A DNA stretch of 64,000 nt, taken from NCBI RefSeq assembly GCF_003352085.1, contig NZ_CP025804.1, positions 4,092,001 to 4,156,000 on the forward strand, written 5' to 3'. The notes under the pieces are model-generated. The model was not told the DNA's origin, searched no databases, and worked only from the letters and a program-made list of their open reading frames with translations. Below are positions 61,938-64,000 of this stretch, in pieces. Position 1 is the first letter of the stretch. The number at the start of each line of letters is the position of its first letter. The stretch comes from Sulfitobacter sp. SK012. GTDB taxonomy: Bacteria; Pseudomonadota; Alphaproteobacteria; Rhodobacterales; Rhodobacteraceae. The position numbers and the translations under genes were made by a program.

Positions 61938-63596
61938 TCAGCTTGGATCGCGCCAACGGTTTGCGATGGGATAACGGCGATCAAGCCAGAAGGCACCTTT
62001 TGTCAAACGTGGACCGGGTGCCGATTGGAAGCGTTTGTATTCGCTGATATAAATCAGATGCTCGACCTTCTTTGCCACGTCGCGGTCAAAACCCGCTGCG
62101 ACGCAATCAGCCACGCTGCCATCCGCATCAACGAGGATGCCAAGGATCGCATCCAATACTGGGTAATCAGGCAAACTGTCGCTGTCTTTTTGGTCATCGC
62201 GCAGTTCGGCCGAAGGGGCTTTGGTGATGATATTATCGGGAACCACGGCCCCTTTTGGGCCCATCATCCAATCGCGGTGATTGTTATTGCGCCAGCGGCA
62301 GGTCTCAAACACACGCATTTTATAAAGGTCTTTGATTGGATTATAGCCACCCGCCATGTCGCCATAAATGGTCGCATAGCCAACGGCGACTTCGGATTTA
62401 TTCCCAGTGGTAAGTAACATCTCACCGAATTTGTTGGACATCGCCATCAACAGCAATCCACGCAGACGAGATTGGATATTTTCCTCTGTCAGGTCAGGCT
62501 CAGTGCCATCAAAGATCGGAGCAAGCGTGTCGGTAATGGCTGCGCGACTTTGGGCTATGGGCACATAGTCATATTGGCAACCCAGCGCGGTCGCACAGGC
62601 CTGAGCATCATCCAGCGAACTTTGCGAAGTGTATTCCGAAGGCAGCATGACACAGCGGACATTCTGGGGGCCCAAGGCATCGGCTGCGATTGTTGCCACA
62701 AGCGCCGAATCGATGCCACCGGACATACCAAGCAGGACCTTTTTAAATCCGGTTTTGCGCATGTAATCCCGCAAACCTTGTACCATCACGCGGTAGTCTT
62801 GCTCATATTGGTCGGGTTGCGGCGCTTTTTCACCATCAACGATGCGCCAACCCTCAGTACCTTGCTCCAGATCAATATGAGCCACAGTGCTGTCAAAGAC
62901 CGGCATCTGAAATGCCAATTTGGCACCCGGATTGAGGCCAAAGCTCGCACCGTCGAACACCTGATCGTCTTGGCCACCGACCATATTAAGGTAAATCAGC
63001 GGCAGCTCCGTCTCGATTACGCGGGCCACCATATGGTTTAACCGGGTCTCAAATTTGCCGCGGTAGTAGGGTGATCCATTGGGCACCAGCAAGAATTCCG
63101 CGCCTGTCTCAGCCAGCGTTTCTGCGACGTCTTCATGCCATGCATCTTCGCAAATAGGGCTGCCAATTCGGGTATTCCCGACGGAGTAAGGACCGCCCAA
63201 AGGACCGCTGTCAAAGATGCGCACTTCGTCAAAAACGGTTTCATTGGGCAAATGATGCTTAAGCATACGGCTGGCGATCTTGCCGCCTTTGAGGATGAGA
63301 TAGGCATTAAAAAGCTCGGTGCCCTCTGCCCAAGGCGCACCAATTGCCAGTGCCGGGCCATCTGCGCAATCCGCAGCCAACGCGTTGATGTGGGTCATCA
63401 CATCAAGCTGAAAAGCGCGTTTCATCACAAGGTCCTGAGCATTGTAGCCCGTAAGGAACATCTCGGGCAGCGCAACCAGATCGGCACCCGCCTCTTTTCC
63501 TTTGGCCCACGTGTCACGCGCCAAATCAGCATTGCCTGCGAGATCCCCAACAGTTGGGTTTAGTTGCCCCAATGTGATGCGAAAACGTGCTGTCAT
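61938..63596 (-). CDS. nadE: Glutamine-dependent NAD+ synthetase
   Basis: Amidates deamido-NAD to NAD using glutamine. 552 residues, typical of the two-domain enzyme. The N-terminal nitrilase-like glutaminase domain has catalytic Glu in ALPEMFLTGY, Lys in MLKHHLPNE and Cys in SPICEDAWHED. The C-terminal synthetase domain has LLGMSGGIDSALVATIA (PP-loop SGGxDS). ATG 63596 begins MTARFRITLGQLNPTVGD; the frame stays open 107 codons upstream without homology. Works downstream of NadD (29075-29686). Confidence 0.95.
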   Translation of the reverse strand: MTARFRITLGQLNPTVGDLAGNADLARDTWAKGKEAGADLVALPEMFLTGYNAQDLVMKRAFQLDVMTHINALAADCADGPALAIGAPWAEGTELFNAYLILKGGKIASRMLKHHLPNETVFDEVRIFDSGPLGGPYSVGNTRIGSPICEDAWHEDVAETLAETGAEFLLVPNGSPYYRGKFETRLNHMVARVIETELPLIYLNMVGGQDDQVFDGASFGLNPGAKLAFQMPVFDSTVAHIDLEQGTEGWRIVDGEKAPQPDQYEQDYRVMVQGLRDYMRKTGFKKVLLGMSGGIDSALVATIAADALGPQNVRCVMLPSEYTSQSSLDDAQACATALGCQYDYVPIAQSRAAITDTLAPIFDGTEPDLTEENIQSRLRGLLLMAMSNKFGEMLLTTGNKSEVAVGYATIYGDMAGGYNPIKDLYKMRVFETCRWRNNNHRDWMMGPKGAVVPDNIITKAPSAELRDDQKDSDSLPDYPVLDAILGILVDADGSVADCVAAGFDRDVAKKVEHLIYISEYKRFQSAPGPRLTKGAFWLDRRYPIANRWRDPS

Positions 63597-63779
63597 GTGC
63601 AGGGCCTCTTTCAACAAACCTACGCTCCGATGTAGCAGAACCGCGGCCGAGGGAAAGACCGTGCGTAACATATGCTGCCCAAAAGAAGATTGCCCAGTTG
63701 CACCTGCGCCATTAGGCTGCGGTTTAGCACCCATGCTGAGCATGGCGTGATGATCCTTGACGCCGACAGCAGGTACACC

Positions 63780-64000
63780 ATGATATTTCGCCGTTTGATC
63801 CTTGCAGCCACCACCTTGCCACTCGCCTTTGCGCACCCCGCCGCGGCTCAGGTTGAGAGCAAGCAATACGATGATGGCGGGGTTTATGAGGGTACCTTCA
63901 AAGAAGGGCTGCAACACGGCAATGGCACCTACCGCCTCCCCAATGGCTATGAGTATTCCGGTGAATGGGTAGAGGGTGAGATCAAAGGCGAAGGGATCGC
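63780..64000 (+). CDS. MORN-repeat protein (3' truncated by window edge)
   Basis: The N-terminal 73 residues of an exported protein. A signal peptide (MIFRRLILAATTLPLAFA, cleavage near HPAAAQ) is followed by MORN repeats (GGVYEGTFKEGLQHGNGTY, then GYEYSGEWVEGEIKGEG), 23-residue motifs that bind phospholipids or form extended sheets. The rest lies outside the window. Function unknown. Confidence 0.85.
   Translation, partial: MIFRRLILAATTLPLAFAHPAAAQVESKQYDDGGVYEGTFKEGLQHGNGTYRLPNGYEYSGEWVEGEIKGEGI

Noticed and set aside
1..64000. CRISPR array or other tandem repeats
   Set aside because: No regularly spaced direct repeats were seen on reading the window.

Overview
The window reads as a chromosomal segment of an alphaproteobacterium, most likely of the Roseobacter group (Rhodobacteraceae). 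The indications are a class I (archaeal-type) lysyl-tRNA synthetase, an ETC complex I (NDUFS4-like) subunit, a DUF4864 protein, an AGCS transporter with a universal stress protein, and a RutR-controlled reductive pyrimidine pathway. The genus cannot be fixed from sequence alone. Base composition looks moderately GC-rich in housekeeping genes and visibly more AT-rich at about 4.5-10.2 kb.

Layout. 1-1.8 kb: the 3' end of a feruloyl-CoA-synthase-like gene and an amidohydrolase. 1.8-10.2 kb: an 8.4-kb island inserted in a tRNA-Arg(UCU) gene. The tRNA's 5' 57 nt lie at 10200-10256 and its last 20 nt, plus a shared TTC, at 1814-1836; together they give a 77-nt tRNA whose acceptor halves pair 7/7. 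The island holds a P4-type integrase, IS21 and IS3 fossils, an intact but different tRNA-Arg(UCU), and a three-gene recombinase operon resembling the gamma-mobile trio (GmtY, GmtZ, GmtX). 10.4-17.5 kb: ArsC-like reductase, flavin oxidoreductase with a divergent TetR regulator, LysR regulator, sterol-desaturase-like protein with a PanB-like enzyme, MYG1-like hydrolase. 17.6-31.8 kb: mostly housekeeping (complex I subunit, uvrB, lysK, D-Ala-D-Ala carboxypeptidase, nadD, transporters) plus an outer-membrane-like protein and a large beta-helix protein.

32-36.1 kb: an alpha/beta-hydrolase lipoprotein gene split by two adjacent IS110-family elements. Removing both restores the reading frame exactly. 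The IS1111-type copy has a structured 3' noncoding region with a 9-nt match to its right target flank, the pattern expected of a seekRNA/bridge RNA guide. 36.2-40.3 kb: ettA, aldose epimerase, cold-shock protein, L,D-transpeptidase.

40.4-51.7 kb: a coherent pyrimidine catabolic regulon. PreT and PreA reduce uracil/thymine, dihydropyrimidinase opens the ring, and an N-carbamoyl-beta-amino-acid amidohydrolase releases the beta-amino acid. A THI5-type ABC importer shares the operon. RutR is divergent, and two matching palindromes (47207 and 51641) lie upstream of the two operons. 51.8-64 kb: TesA-like esterase divergent from a YbbAP-like ABC pair, inositol phosphatase, gcvH, gltX, a metallo-beta-lactamase-fold hydrolase, nadE and the start of a MORN-repeat protein.

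The strongest leads are the tRNA split-and-replace arrangement around the recombinase trio and the guide-like RNA of the IS1111 element. No CRISPR array, rRNA, or recognisable anti-phage cargo was seen.
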